A stretch of DNA of 64,000 bases from contig NZ_CP061320.1 in NCBI RefSeq assembly GCF_018688495.1, positions 902,586-966,585 on the forward strand. Direction: 5' to 3'. Position 1 is the stretch's first letter. Each line of letters begins with the position of its first letter. The stretch comes from Polynucleobacter sp. Adler-ghost. GTDB taxonomy: Bacteria; Pseudomonadota; Gammaproteobacteria; Burkholderiales; Burkholderiaceae. The translations under genes were made by a program, and so were the position numbers. Under the pieces are notes generated by a model, which was not told the DNA's origin, ran no database searches, and was given only the letters and a program-made list of their open reading frames with translations. Of this stretch, positions 36,230-44,044 are shown in pieces.

Positions 36230-37563
36230 GACTGCCCACCCGCCGTCTTAATGCATTCTTCAGCAAACTGTGCGATGTTGAGCAATTTTTCATCTTCTCT
36301 GTAATTGCCAATAAGTTGAATTCCTAGCGGTAGCCCATTGCTTGATTTTGTGACAGGGAGTGCAATTGCTGGTGCACCAATAAAGGTCCAAAGAGAGCAA
36401 AAGATGGGATTTCCAGTAAAACTGAGACCCTTAGGCGCTTCTCCTGTTGCTGGAGCCGCCAATATCGCATCAAATCTTTGAAAATATTCAGCCAGAGAGA
36501 GACGTAATTTTGCCTGGAGATTTTTTGCCTTGATGTAATTGCCGACCGAACAGGCATTTCCTTTCTCGATGAGTTCTCTCATGTCCAGGCTTAGTAAATC
36601 TGGAAATTTCTCCAAGTGCTTTTCATGAACTACCGCAGCTTCACATGCCATTAAAACTGCTAAAGCCTCTATCCCATCCCAGTAAATTTGTGGGAGTGTG
36701 ATTTCTTCCGTGCTGACACCAGACGCATTAAGTGATGATTCAGCTATCTTTACTGTTTTGATCTGCTCTTGGCTTAATAATTCATCAAAGGGTGTTTTTA
36801 GGATGCCAATTCGAGGCTTGTGATTTTTTAGAGTCTCACTTAGTGGTTTCTGAGTCAGCTCCTCTAAAACAATTGCATCTTCCTCATCGATGACGGTATT
36901 GCGGAGTAAGTTAAATGCAAATCTCGCATCCGCCACAGATCTTGTAAAAAATCCGATATGGTCTAGCGAGCCAGAAACCGGGTGGACGCCTTTACGTGGA
37001 ACGCTTCCAAAGCTGGCTTTATAGCCAACAACACCGCAAAATGATGCTGGCCTAATAATCGATCCAGCAGTTTGGGAACCCAAGCCTAAGGGCACAATTC
37101 CGCACGCTACAGCGGCAGCCGAGCCGCTTGATGAGCCCCCGGGAGTATGGGCGCTATTCCATGGATTGGTTGTGGCGCCGGCATGACGCCAGGCAAATTC
37201 AGTTGTTACGCTTTTGCCAAAGATAACGCCACCTAAACTACGGATTTTTTTGACAATTTCAGCATCTTCACTCGGGACAAAATCCTTATATATCGCTGAG
37301 CCATTGCTTGTAACAAAATCCTTCGTTGCAATGATGTCTTTTACAGCCACCGGAATGCCCATTAATGGACCCGTTCCCGATTGGCGCTGCAGCTCTTGTA
37401 ATGATGCTCTTGCCGTAAACGCCTTTAATTCCGACTCAACTTGTTCTGCTCGCGCTATACATTGCGCCAAATAATCATCAACTTTGAGCTGTTTTTGTTG
37501 TATTTGTTGGCATGCCTGCAATAAATCTAAGGATGGCTTCATGAGTTTTGCGTTTGTATTCAT
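36226..37563 (-). CDS. Amidase-signature family amidase
   Basis: A 445-residue amidase with the Ser-cisSer-Lys triad: Lys75 in VAVKDIIATKDF, the cis-Ser in TPGGSSSGSAAAVACG (about 144-146) and nucleophile Ser168 in LGSQTAGSIIRPA. The family includes GatA, but there is no gatB/gatC nearby and the context is catabolic. Its 3' end overlaps the convergent M20 deacylase gene by 4 bases. It probably hydrolyses an amide in the cytosol; the substrate is unknown. Confidence 0.87.
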   Translation of the reverse strand: MNTNAKLMKPSLDLLQACQQIQQKQLKVDDYLAQCIARAEQVESELKAFTARASLQELQRQSGTGPLMGIPVAVKDIIATKDFVTSNGSAIYKDFVPSEDAEIVKKIRSLGGVIFGKSVTTEFAWRHAGATTNPWNSAHTPGGSSSGSAAAVACGIVPLGLGSQTAGSIIRPASFCGVVGYKASFGSVPRKGVHPVSGSLDHIGFFTRSVADARFAFNLLRNTVIDEEDAIVLEELTQKPLSETLKNHKPRIGILKTPFDELLSQEQIKTVKIAESSLNASGVSTEEITLPQIYWDGIEALAVLMACEAAVVHEKHLEKFPDLLSLDMRELIEKGNACSVGNYIKAKNLQAKLRLSLAEYFQRFDAILAAPATGEAPKGLSFTGNPIFCSLWTFIGAPAIALPVTKSSNGLPLGIQLIGNYREDEKLLNIAQFAEECIKTAGGQS

Positions 37564-37673
37564 TTAATCACCTTACTTTATCACCGTCGTCGTCCTATCG
37601 CTCTTCTAGGCATCTCAACATCCCTTTCCCTATTAAACCTGCTATTTCAATCCTAGCAAAATTATAAATAAAG

Positions 37674-37692
37674 TTCACAACTTCACAACTTC
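37674..37692. repeat. Short tandem repeat upstream of the mini-HTH gene
   Basis: Two exact copies of TTCACAAC (37674-37681, 37682-37689) plus a partial third (TTC). They are followed by a possible -10 (TATAGT, 37698-37703), for which TTCACA at 37674 would be an 18-base-spaced -35. This could be the promoter or autoregulatory site of the small gene downstream. Confidence 0.45.
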
Positions 37693-37721
37693 TGTAGTAT
37701 AGTATTGCCAAAGGAGGCAAA

Positions 37722-37901
37722 ATGAGAAGAGCGATACCAAAAACACATCAAGCTTTAGATTGGATAGGGAAGGGAATGACCGCAGCTCAGGCAGCTAGAA
37801 AGATGGAAATTTCAGAATCTAGCGTCTATGCCGCCTTAAGAAAAACAAAAGCAAAAGATTTAGGTTGTTGTCCAACATGTGGTCATAAATTAAGGAAATA
37901 A
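37722..37901 (+). CDS. 59-residue helix-turn-helix protein with C-terminal zinc knuckle
   Basis: A short frame with a very strong ribosome-binding site (AAGGAGG, 37711-37717) before the ATG. Residues about 17-43 (GKGMTAAQAARKMEISES then SVYAALRKT) read as a helix-turn-helix in which AAQAARKM is helix one and SESSVYAALRK the recognition helix, as in Hin-type resolvase or transposase HTH domains. The tail LGCCPTCGHKL carries CxxC and His, a likely half zinc knuckle. Similar layouts occur in small phage or plasmid DNA-binding proteins. Its stop is one base before the next ATG, so the two form an operon. Function is not assigned. Confidence 0.75.
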   Translation: MRRAIPKTHQALDWIGKGMTAAQAARKMEISESSVYAALRKTKAKDLGCCPTCGHKLRK

Positions 37902-37902
37902 G

Positions 37903-38199
37903 ATGAAGAAGACTCTATTGGCCGTTGTCTCAATTTCTGTAGCTGCGTTGGCATACGCAAATACCTCATCGGATTCTTCGGAGCTGCTAAACCAGCAATG
38001 CAAGATTTCTGCTGAAGCAGTTTCTACATTAAAGGGCTTGCGCTATGGCAATACCTCTATTCGTAAGGATGTAGGAGGCTTGATTAACTTAAATCTTAAA
38101 GTCCAAGAGAACAAAGATGCAGCGCAAACAACCCTGAACCGAATGGTTGATGATCAGGCCAACTCAACATCTGCTTTAGAGGCTAAGTATTGTTCTTAA
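37903..38199 (+). CDS. Small exported protein, unknown function
   Basis: A 98-residue protein. MKKTLLAVVSISVAALAYA is a clear Sec signal peptide with AYA cleavage. The mature part of about 79 residues has two cysteines far apart (QQCKIS near the start and KYCS at the very end) that could form a disulfide joining the termini. The middle is helical and polar (LINLNLKVQENKDAAQTTL). The ribosome-binding site lies within the end of the preceding HTH gene. No family is recognised. Confidence 0.7.
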   Translation: MKKTLLAVVSISVAALAYANTSSDSSELLNQQCKISAEAVSTLKGLRYGNTSIRKDVGGLINLNLKVQENKDAAQTTLNRMVDDQANSTSALEAKYCS

Positions 38200-38244
38200 T
38201 AGTGTTTGAATAGGTTATTGCCCAATCATCTGTAAAGGCGTTTA

Positions 38245-38685
38245 ATGGCCCATTCATTTGAATGTCCAGAATGTGGCAATCCCCGAGGAATGCTTGGGGA
38301 ATGTCGTCAATGCGGAAGTCAGGAGCTTCCTTTACCGCATAGTGACACGATGGTATTGAATTTAAAATTTGATAATCCAAGTGCTGAGGAGGCTTTGGAC
38401 CGCTTAACTATTGGGCTACGTCGAGCCTCAGAAGTGGGCATCAAGGCAATGATACTGATACATGGCTATGGAGCCAGTGGTGAGGGTGGCAAAATTAAAT
38501 GGGCTGTCCATGATGCTCTAGAAAATAACTATTTCTCCGACCGTGTTGATGAATATCACTTCGGTGAGCAAACCGCATTTGGTAGCGAGGCTTACCATGC
38601 ACTTTTGAGAAGAAGGCCTGGATTAAAAGCTTATCTAAAGCACTTCAAGGAGGGAAACGCTGGGATGACGGTATTAATACTGTGA
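38245..38685 (+). CDS. Smr-domain protein with N-terminal zinc ribbon
   Basis: A 146-residue protein. Residues 6-24 form a zinc ribbon (CPECG...CRQCG). The remainder matches a small MutS-related (Smr) domain: LNLKFDNPSAEEALDRL, AMILIHGYGASGEGG corresponding to the Smr HGxG motif, VHDALENN, and GMTVLIL for the closing strand. The usual LDLHG start is replaced by LNLKF, so one catalytic element is missing. Smr domains are nucleases for DNA or RNA; whether this one is active is unclear. Proteins pairing a zinc ribbon with Smr may bind RNA or ribosomes. Confidence 0.7.
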   Translation: MAHSFECPECGNPRGMLGECRQCGSQELPLPHSDTMVLNLKFDNPSAEEALDRLTIGLRRASEVGIKAMILIHGYGASGEGGKIKWAVHDALENNYFSDRVDEYHFGEQTAFGSEAYHALLRRRPGLKAYLKHFKEGNAGMTVLIL

Positions 38686-38750
38686 TTTCAGTCGGAATTG
38701 CTTAGAATGGACTACCACATCAAATTCGATGACATCAGCAAGGAGCGGCA

Positions 38751-39086
38751 ATGACTGCTAAAAAATCAACAACCGTGCATGAAGATCTTCAAATCAATTC
38801 TGAAAACTTAATTGGTGATTTCAAGGCGCTTATGGCGGATGCTGAGGATCTCATTAAGGCAACGGCAAGTCATAACGATGGGCCGCTTGGCGAAATCCGT
38901 TCAAAGGCCATGGAGACGCTCAACAGCGCCAAAGAAAGTCTTTCCTCTGTTGAAGGCACTGTGACTGAAAAGGCCAAAGTTGTCGCTGAGCGCACTGATG
39001 AGTTTGTCCATAGAAATCCCTGGGAGGCGGTAGGTGTTGCTGCTGGGATTGGCTTGTTGGTTGGTCTATTTATTCGTCGTCGCTAG
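38751..39086 (+). CDS. DUF883-family membrane protein (ElaB/YqjD-like)
   Basis: A 111-residue C-tail-anchored inner-membrane protein. The N-terminal two-thirds is an amphipathic or coiled helix, and FVHRNPWEAVGVAAGIGLLVGLFIRRR is the DUF883 hallmark with one TM helix and basic tail. E. coli YqjD and ElaB associate with ribosomes in stationary phase and anchor them to the membrane. A ribosome-binding site AAGGAGCGGCA precedes the ATG. It is first in a three-gene unit matching the yqjD-yqjE-yqjK arrangement. Confidence 0.9.
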   Translation: MTAKKSTTVHEDLQINSENLIGDFKALMADAEDLIKATASHNDGPLGEIRSKAMETLNSAKESLSSVEGTVTEKAKVVAERTDEFVHRNPWEAVGVAAGIGLLVGLFIRRR

Positions 39087-39092
39087 GAATTC

Positions 39093-39464
39093 ATGTCACA
39101 AGAAAATCTTTTCTCTTCACTAAAAAATCTTGTCTCCACAGGGGCATCCATTGCTCAGACCCGTCTAGAGTTGATCTCTACTGATGTGCAGATTGCGCGT
39201 TCTCAGTTTTTGAGTCTTTTGGTTATGGTGATCTTTACATTGTTTTTCTTGTTCTTTGGATTAGTAATGCTGGCTTTACTTATTGTGATTTACAGCTGGG
39301 AGACTGATCGGGTCTTAGCGCTAAGCTTGCTAACTAGTGGCTTCTTGGTAGTGGGCATCATTTTGGCGCTGGTAGTCTTGCGCTCACTCAAAACCATGCC
39401 TAAATTATTTGAGGCAACGATTACAGAGTTGGCTAAGGATCGCCAGGAACTTGCAAAACGATGA
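39093..39464 (+). CDS. YqjE-like / phage holin-family membrane protein
   Basis: A 123-residue protein with N-terminal SLKNLVSTGASIAQTRLELI and two TM helices: LVMVIFTLFFLFFGLVMLAL (about 46-70) and a second at about 80-105. The Pfam family carries the name phage holin, but chromosomal members are ordinary YqjE-like proteins. It sits 6 bases after the DUF883 gene and overlaps the next gene by 4 bases. There is no lysis cassette, so a holin role is not implied. Confidence 0.85.
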   Translation: MSQENLFSSLKNLVSTGASIAQTRLELISTDVQIARSQFLSLLVMVIFTLFFLFFGLVMLALLIVIYSWETDRVLALSLLTSGFLVVGIILALVVLRSLKTMPKLFEATITELAKDRQELAKR

Positions 39465-39742
39465 GTCAAAAACTGTCAGAACTTCAGGCAAGGCAAAGGC
39501 TGCTGCAAGAACGAGCAGCCCAAGAGCGTGCTGACTTCGCTCTGCATTTTGAGCCTCTTGAAAAGCCACTGTCTTGGGCTGACAAAGGCATAGATACTTT
39601 TAATTTCATGAAGAGCACACCGATCTTGTGGACTAGTGCTTTTGCCGTATTGGCACACTACCAGCCTAAGTTAGCTAGCAAAGTGCTTGCTGTAGGCTGG
39701 GGTACTGTCAAACTTCTCAAGGGTGTTAAGAGCCTTTTGTAA
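39461..39742 (+). CDS. YqjK-like protein
   Basis: A 93-residue protein, third of the DUF883-YqjE-YqjK unit, overlapping its predecessor by 4 bases. The N-terminal charged helix (MSQKLSELQARQRLLQERAA) is typical of YqjK. The C-terminal half is mildly hydrophobic (STPILWTSAFAVLAHYQP) and may touch the membrane. Identity rests mainly on gene order and N-terminal character. Confidence 0.7.
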   Translation: MSQKLSELQARQRLLQERAAQERADFALHFEPLEKPLSWADKGIDTFNFMKSTPILWTSAFAVLAHYQPKLASKVLAVGWGTVKLLKGVKSLL

Positions 39743-39750
39743 AACTATCT

Positions 39751-40269
39751 TTAGGCAATAAAGACTGTCTTATTGGCTATTCCGTTCTGGGTCAGGACTT
39801 CGCCTCCACGTAAACCAGCAATTTCTAAAAAAGTGATGGCACCAGCAACTTGAAAGCCGGCCTTTTTGAGTAATTTACTGGCTGCGATGATAGTTCCGCC
39901 GGTGGCCAGTACATCATCCACAATCAGCACTCGTGAATCAGCTGGCATAGTAGACTCCTGAATTTCTAGGGAATCGGAGCCGTACTCCAAGCCATAGGAT
40001 TCTCGATGGCTAGCTAAAGGCAGCTTATTGGGTTTCAGGGCTAAAGCGAGGCCTTTATGGGCTTTGTAGGCGAGGGCGGTGCCAAAGATAAAGCCACGTG
40101 ATTCAATGCCTAAAATATGGCTGTAATCAAATTGCTGAGCAAGTGCCTCTAGCTGTATCGTAGCCTCTTTAAATGCACTCGGATCGGCTAATAAAGGGGA
40201 GATGTCCCTAAAGAGGATGCCTGACTTAGGAAAGTCGGGGACTCCAGGTAGATAATCTAATAAATTCAT
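39751..40269 (-). CDS. apt: Adenine phosphoribosyltransferase
   Basis: Salvages adenine to AMP with PRPP. It has 172 residues from the ATG at 40269 (MNLLDYLPGVPDFPKSG), which matches the family start; a longer frame would run into the divergent gene. The PRPP-binding motif is VLIVDDVLATGGTI, and IESRGFIFGTALAYK is the Apt signature. It is divergent from the MTA/SAH nucleosidase gene with only 11 bases between start codons. The two products are linked, since the nucleosidase releases adenine, the Apt substrate. Confidence 0.95.
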   Translation of the reverse strand: MNLLDYLPGVPDFPKSGILFRDISPLLADPSAFKEATIQLEALAQQFDYSHILGIESRGFIFGTALAYKAHKGLALALKPNKLPLASHRESYGLEYGSDSLEIQESTMPADSRVLIVDDVLATGGTIIAASKLLKKAGFQVAGAITFLEIAGLRGGEVLTQNGIANKTVFIA

Positions 40270-40280
40270 TGTTGGCTGAT

Positions 40281-40844
40281 ATGAAAACACAATTGCTCAT
40301 TATTACCGCATTAGAGTCCGAGCTGGATAAAAGCGCACTACCGGCGGGTATCGATATTGTGTATTCTGGGGTTGGCAAAATCAATGCAACCGCGGCAAGT
40401 ATTCAGGCTATTCATCAATATCAGCCTCAGAGGATTGTGAACTTTGGTACCGTTGGAAAAATTAACCCCGCTCTTCAGGGTTTATTAGAAATCGGCAAAG
40501 TAATACAGCGCGACATGATGACAGACCCTCTGGCGCCTCGAGGCCAAACTCCGTTTTGCCCCAAGCCATCCCAATACCTGTCTCTTGGCGGTGAGCATAC
40601 TTGTGGTACTGGCGATAGTTTTGTTACTGCCCATGATCCTTGGCTAACATCTCAGGGTGTAGATGTGGTGGACATGGAGTTGTTTGCGATTGCTAATATC
40701 GCACATCAATTTCACATTCCATGGCATTCATTTAAATACGTGACTGATGATGCCAACGCTGACTCTGGAAACGAATGGACTCACCGCGTCAATCATGGTC
40801 AAGAGCTGTATTTAGATAAGCTCAAAGAGCTGATGAGCGCTTAA
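40281..40844 (+). CDS. 5'-methylthioadenosine/S-adenosylhomocysteine nucleosidase family protein
   Basis: A 187-residue nucleoside phosphorylase-fold protein. LLIITALESELDKSALP opens the fold, VVDMELFAIANIA holds the purine and ribose-binding Met-Glu pair, and YVTDDANADSGNEW carries the catalytic Asp region. It is shorter than E. coli MtnN (232 residues), so part of the fold is trimmed. I prefer the ATG at 40281 over a TTG at 40269 that would overlap apt. Hydrolysis of MTA, SAH or 5'-deoxyadenosine to adenine fits apt next door. Confidence 0.82.
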   Translation: MKTQLLIITALESELDKSALPAGIDIVYSGVGKINATAASIQAIHQYQPQRIVNFGTVGKINPALQGLLEIGKVIQRDMMTDPLAPRGQTPFCPKPSQYLSLGGEHTCGTGDSFVTAHDPWLTSQGVDVVDMELFAIANIAHQFHIPWHSFKYVTDDANADSGNEWTHRVNHGQELYLDKLKELMSA

Positions 40845-40880
40845 GGTGCGCCCAACACTATTACCAAATTAATCTTGAAG

Positions 40881-42548
40881 ATGAATACTCAAAAACCTTG
40901 GCTGAAAAACTATCTCGAGGGCGTTCCCCATGAGATCGATTTAGCGGGCTATTCATCGATCGCTGATTTGATAGAGGATTCTTTTAAAAATTACCCCAAT
41001 CGGATAGCAATGGAGTCGATGGGGTACACCATCAGCTATCGTCAACTCGATATTCTGTCCAAGGACTTTGCAGCTTATTTACAAACCTTAGGTCTTGAAG
41101 CGGGCTCGCGTATCGCCATCATGTTCCCGAATGTTCCGCAATACTTAATTGCAATGCTAGGGACTCTACGTGCAGGGTTTGTCGTAGTCAATATCAATCC
41201 GCTCTATACCGCTCGCGAGCTGGAGCATCAACTCCAAGATAGCGGTGCATCCATCTTGGTGATGTTAGAAAACTTTGCTCACGTATATCAGGAGATTGCC
41301 AATCTAGGACTTATAAAGAAGGTTATTGTCAGTAGCCCAGGAGAGAGTCTAGGGCCGAAGGGTGTCATCATTAATTTGATTGCTCGCCATATTAAAAAGC
41401 TGATTCCGCATTGGAGCTTTCCTTGCGTTAAATTGAATCAAGCTCTCAAAATTGGCGCTGGCCATGGCTTCACTAAACCAAACCTAAGGCAGGACGGTAT
41501 TGCTTTTTTACAATACACGGGCGGAACTACAGGGGTTTCTAAAGGCGCAGTTTTATTACACCGCAACATATTAGCCAATATAATTCAGATTGAATCTTGG
41601 CTCGACCCTGCTTTAAAAAATCGGCAGCAACAGTTAGTTTTTTTATGTGCCTTGCCGATGACCCATATCTTTGCACTGACTGCCTGCGGTCTGCTTGGAA
41701 TGCGTAAAGGCGCCAAATTGTTATTGGTCGCCAATCCACGTGATATTACTGGCTTTATTAAGCTGCTGATAAAGCACCCGGATATCAATATTTTTCCAGG
41801 CGTTAATACGCTTTTTCATGCCTTGATACATCGTCCAGAATTTAAACGTGTGCGCCTACCCAATCTTTTGGTCACCATTGGCGGTGGCATGGCAGTTCAA
41901 AAAAAGACGGCGGAGCTTTGGCAGAAAATGATGGGAGTGCCGATTGCTCAAGGGTATGGGCTATCAGAAACTTCACCGGTGGTGTGTGTCAATACGCCAT
42001 TCGTAAAAGAATTTACTGGATCCATTGGCATGCCAGTGCCTGGTACAGATGTATTGATACTAGGTGACGATGGCATAGAAGTTCCATTTGGCTCGCCTGG
42101 AGAGATTTGCATCAAGGGTCCACAGGTGATGGCGGGCTACTGGAATAGACCAGATGAGACTGCGCAATCTATTACGCCAGAGGGATATTTTAAGTCTGGC
42201 GATATTGGCATCATGAATCCCGATGGCTTTGTACAGATTGTCGATCGTAAAAAGGACATGATCGTAGTAGCTGGCTATAAAGTATTTCCTAATGAAATTG
42301 AGGAAGTGATTTCTCAAATTCCCGGTGTCAGGGAATGTGCTGTGATTGGACTGTCGCACCGCAAGCTCGGTGAGATCGTCAAGGCCTATATTGTTAAAGA
42401 CAAGCCTGAGCTAACTGAGGCTCAAGTCATTCAGTATTGCAAAGAGCAAATGACAAGTTACAAACGTCCCAGAAAGATTGCTTTTATTACTGAAATGCCC
42501 AAGTCTAATGTGGGCAAGATATTGCGCCGTCATCTGCGCGACTTGTAA
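40881..42548 (+). CDS. fadD: Long-chain-fatty-acid--CoA ligase (FadD-like)
   Basis: AMP-forming acyl-CoA synthetase of 555 residues. Motifs: LQYTGGTTGVSKGAVL (A3), QGYGLSETSPV (A5), YFKSGDIGIMNPDGFVQIVD and KDMIVVAGYKVFPNEIEE (A7/A8), with catalytic Lys in SNVGKILRRHL near the end. The N-terminal PWLKNYLEGVPHEID is typical of FadD. I prefer the ATG at 40881 over the TTG at 40875. The gene follows the nucleosidase by 36 bases and is convergent with the outer-membrane protein gene, only 4 bases apart. Confidence 0.9.
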   Translation: MNTQKPWLKNYLEGVPHEIDLAGYSSIADLIEDSFKNYPNRIAMESMGYTISYRQLDILSKDFAAYLQTLGLEAGSRIAIMFPNVPQYLIAMLGTLRAGFVVVNINPLYTARELEHQLQDSGASILVMLENFAHVYQEIANLGLIKKVIVSSPGESLGPKGVIINLIARHIKKLIPHWSFPCVKLNQALKIGAGHGFTKPNLRQDGIAFLQYTGGTTGVSKGAVLLHRNILANIIQIESWLDPALKNRQQQLVFLCALPMTHIFALTACGLLGMRKGAKLLLVANPRDITGFIKLLIKHPDINIFPGVNTLFHALIHRPEFKRVRLPNLLVTIGGGMAVQKKTAELWQKMMGVPIAQGYGLSETSPVVCVNTPFVKEFTGSIGMPVPGTDVLILGDDGIEVPFGSPGEICIKGPQVMAGYWNRPDETAQSITPEGYFKSGDIGIMNPDGFVQIVDRKKDMIVVAGYKVFPNEIEEVISQIPGVRECAVIGLSHRKLGEIVKAYIVKDKPELTEAQVIQYCKEQMTSYKRPRKIAFITEMPKSNVGKILRRHLRDL

Positions 42549-42552
42549 ATAA

Positions 42553-43461
42553 TTACAGGCCACCGCCAAAGCGGTACTGCCAAGAAATCCCGTATAAGTC
42601 ATAACTATTATTGGTTCTCGAGTACGCACCTGTGCTCGCTGACAGTCGAATCGAATTATGTTTATTTACTGGGTAGGACATCGTTGTGCCAAAGCGCCAA
42701 TTCTCTTGGCTACCACTAATCGGGTTGCCATTGAGGTAGGATTGCCCGCCAGTAAAGTAGGTGGCATCTACAGAGATCCAAGCAGTATTCTGAAAGTAAT
42801 AAATAGCGTGTGTTTGAGTCGAGTAAACTGGGTTTTGAGATAGCGAGTTACCGCCCATGAAGTTGGTATTGCTGGTGTAGAAAATACCAGCACCAGCGAG
42901 CTCAAATCGCCAAGGACCAAGCGCTTTAGAAACTCCAAGGCCTGGCTGGATAAACCAACGATTTGCTCCCACATTAATGAGTTGGTTGTCGTCATACTTA
43001 CCCCATGGCACTGATGCCGCAAGACTGACTCCAATAATCAGATCCTGCTGGTAACTCTTAAATTGATCTAGCGTTAATGCTGGTGCGCCATAGAGATTAA
43101 TTGCTGCCTTGATCAGTGGATCTGATAATCCCTCAGTACTGGCATTTACTGTGCGCCCGCCAATCGAACTCGATCCAGTCAGTTGACCATAAGGAAGTAC
43201 TAGAGTGAGCTTGCCAGATTGACCCCCTGCATCAAAGATATGGGTAAGACCCATGACTTCACTAGTCAGCGTGTAATTACCGGCCTTTGCTTGTGCAACC
43301 CCAGCGCTAATAAAGTTAATCCCAACTGGTGCATTGGAATAGGTACGCGCTTCGATTTCTTGTGAATGAGATAGGGTTGGTAGTAAAGCGCCTGAAGTAA
43401 GGAATAGCCAAGTGCCTATTGCAAAAACTCGACCTTGAGTAAGGTGGGCGAAATTAATCAT
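42553..43461 (-). CDS. Outer-membrane beta-barrel protein, phenol-degradation MetA-pathway (transporter) family
   Basis: About 302 residues from the ATG at 43461. A signal peptide (about MINFAHLTQGRVFAIGTWLF to SHSQ) precedes alternating aromatic/polar beta-strands to the C-terminus (YGISWQYRFGGGL). The pattern GNYTLTSEVMGLTHIFDAGG and PYGQLTGSSSIGG fits the COG4313 / MetA-pathway family of presumed hydrophobic-substrate porins. Being next to a fatty-acid CoA ligase would fit uptake of a hydrophobic acid, but the genes are convergent and not co-transcribed. Confidence 0.78.
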   Translation of the reverse strand: MINFAHLTQGRVFAIGTWLFLTSGALLPTLSHSQEIEARTYSNAPVGINFISAGVAQAKAGNYTLTSEVMGLTHIFDAGGQSGKLTLVLPYGQLTGSSSIGGRTVNASTEGLSDPLIKAAINLYGAPALTLDQFKSYQQDLIIGVSLAASVPWGKYDDNQLINVGANRWFIQPGLGVSKALGPWRFELAGAGIFYTSNTNFMGGNSLSQNPVYSTQTHAIYYFQNTAWISVDATYFTGGQSYLNGNPISGSQENWRFGTTMSYPVNKHNSIRLSASTGAYSRTNNSYDLYGISWQYRFGGGL

Positions 43462-43485
43462 CCGAGTTACTTCACTCAAGTTAGA

Positions 43486-44022
43486 TTAGTTGAGTTTTGA
43501 TTTGTCGCCAAACAAAATCTTTAGGGTAGCGTTGCTACCAAGCATGATGGTCATTCCCGTTAGGAGTAAATAAGGCCACACAATTAACCAATACACAATC
43601 GACATGGCCACTACGCGCAAAGGATTAGATTGTCCAAATTCAGTCATAGAGATCAAAAACGCTTTTCCATGAATTAATCCATGAACTCCGGCCTCTAAGT
43701 AATTTAAGCCCAAAACAACCAGAAGGTAGATTAGGGACTCCAAGAGAAGTGAGCTGACGATTCCATGCTTTTCATTGACTTTGATTGGGAATGCAGCCTG
43801 AGCGATCAACATGAATTTGGCGCAGATTGCCGCTTTGAATAAAGCAAAGCCAAAGATAGATAAAGGGATAGGCCTCTCATCTAGGGAGGTTGCTGCTAAA
43901 AAGGCAAGAGCACAAAACCAAGATCCAAAGTAAATAGTTAACTGAAACGCTTTGACAAATTCTTCCTTAGCTTTAGCTTTGAAACCATGTGCAGAATCTA
44001 AATTAGGCGGGATTGCACTCAT
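43486..44022 (-). CDS. Integral membrane protein, unknown function
   Basis: A 178-residue protein with about four TM helices (near 28-48, 55-78, 90-110 and 135-162). The cytoplasmic tail is short and basic (FGDKSKLN). It sits between trhP and the outer-membrane protein gene, 24 bases from the latter on the same strand, and may be co-transcribed with it. I recognise no family. Confidence 0.75.
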   Translation of the reverse strand: MSAIPPNLDSAHGFKAKAKEEFVKAFQLTIYFGSWFCALAFLAATSLDERPIPLSIFGFALFKAAICAKFMLIAQAAFPIKVNEKHGIVSSLLLESLIYLLVVLGLNYLEAGVHGLIHGKAFLISMTEFGQSNPLRVVAMSIVYWLIVWPYLLLTGMTIMLGSNATLKILFGDKSKLN

Positions 44023-44044
44023 AAATACTTTCTAAGATGCTTAA

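Noticed and set aside
23830..38200. Possible genomic island integrated at tRNA-Ser, covering the catabolic and transporter operons
   Set aside because: There is no integrase, and I could not find a copy of the tRNA 3' end (GGTTCGAATCC or TCTCCGCCA) at the far side. Composition looks like the neighbours by eye. A k-mer composition plot and comparison with related genomes would decide.
39093..39464. Holin gene as evidence of a prophage
   Set aside because: The family name is misleading; the gene is in the common DUF883/YqjE/YqjK-like trio and no other phage gene is near.
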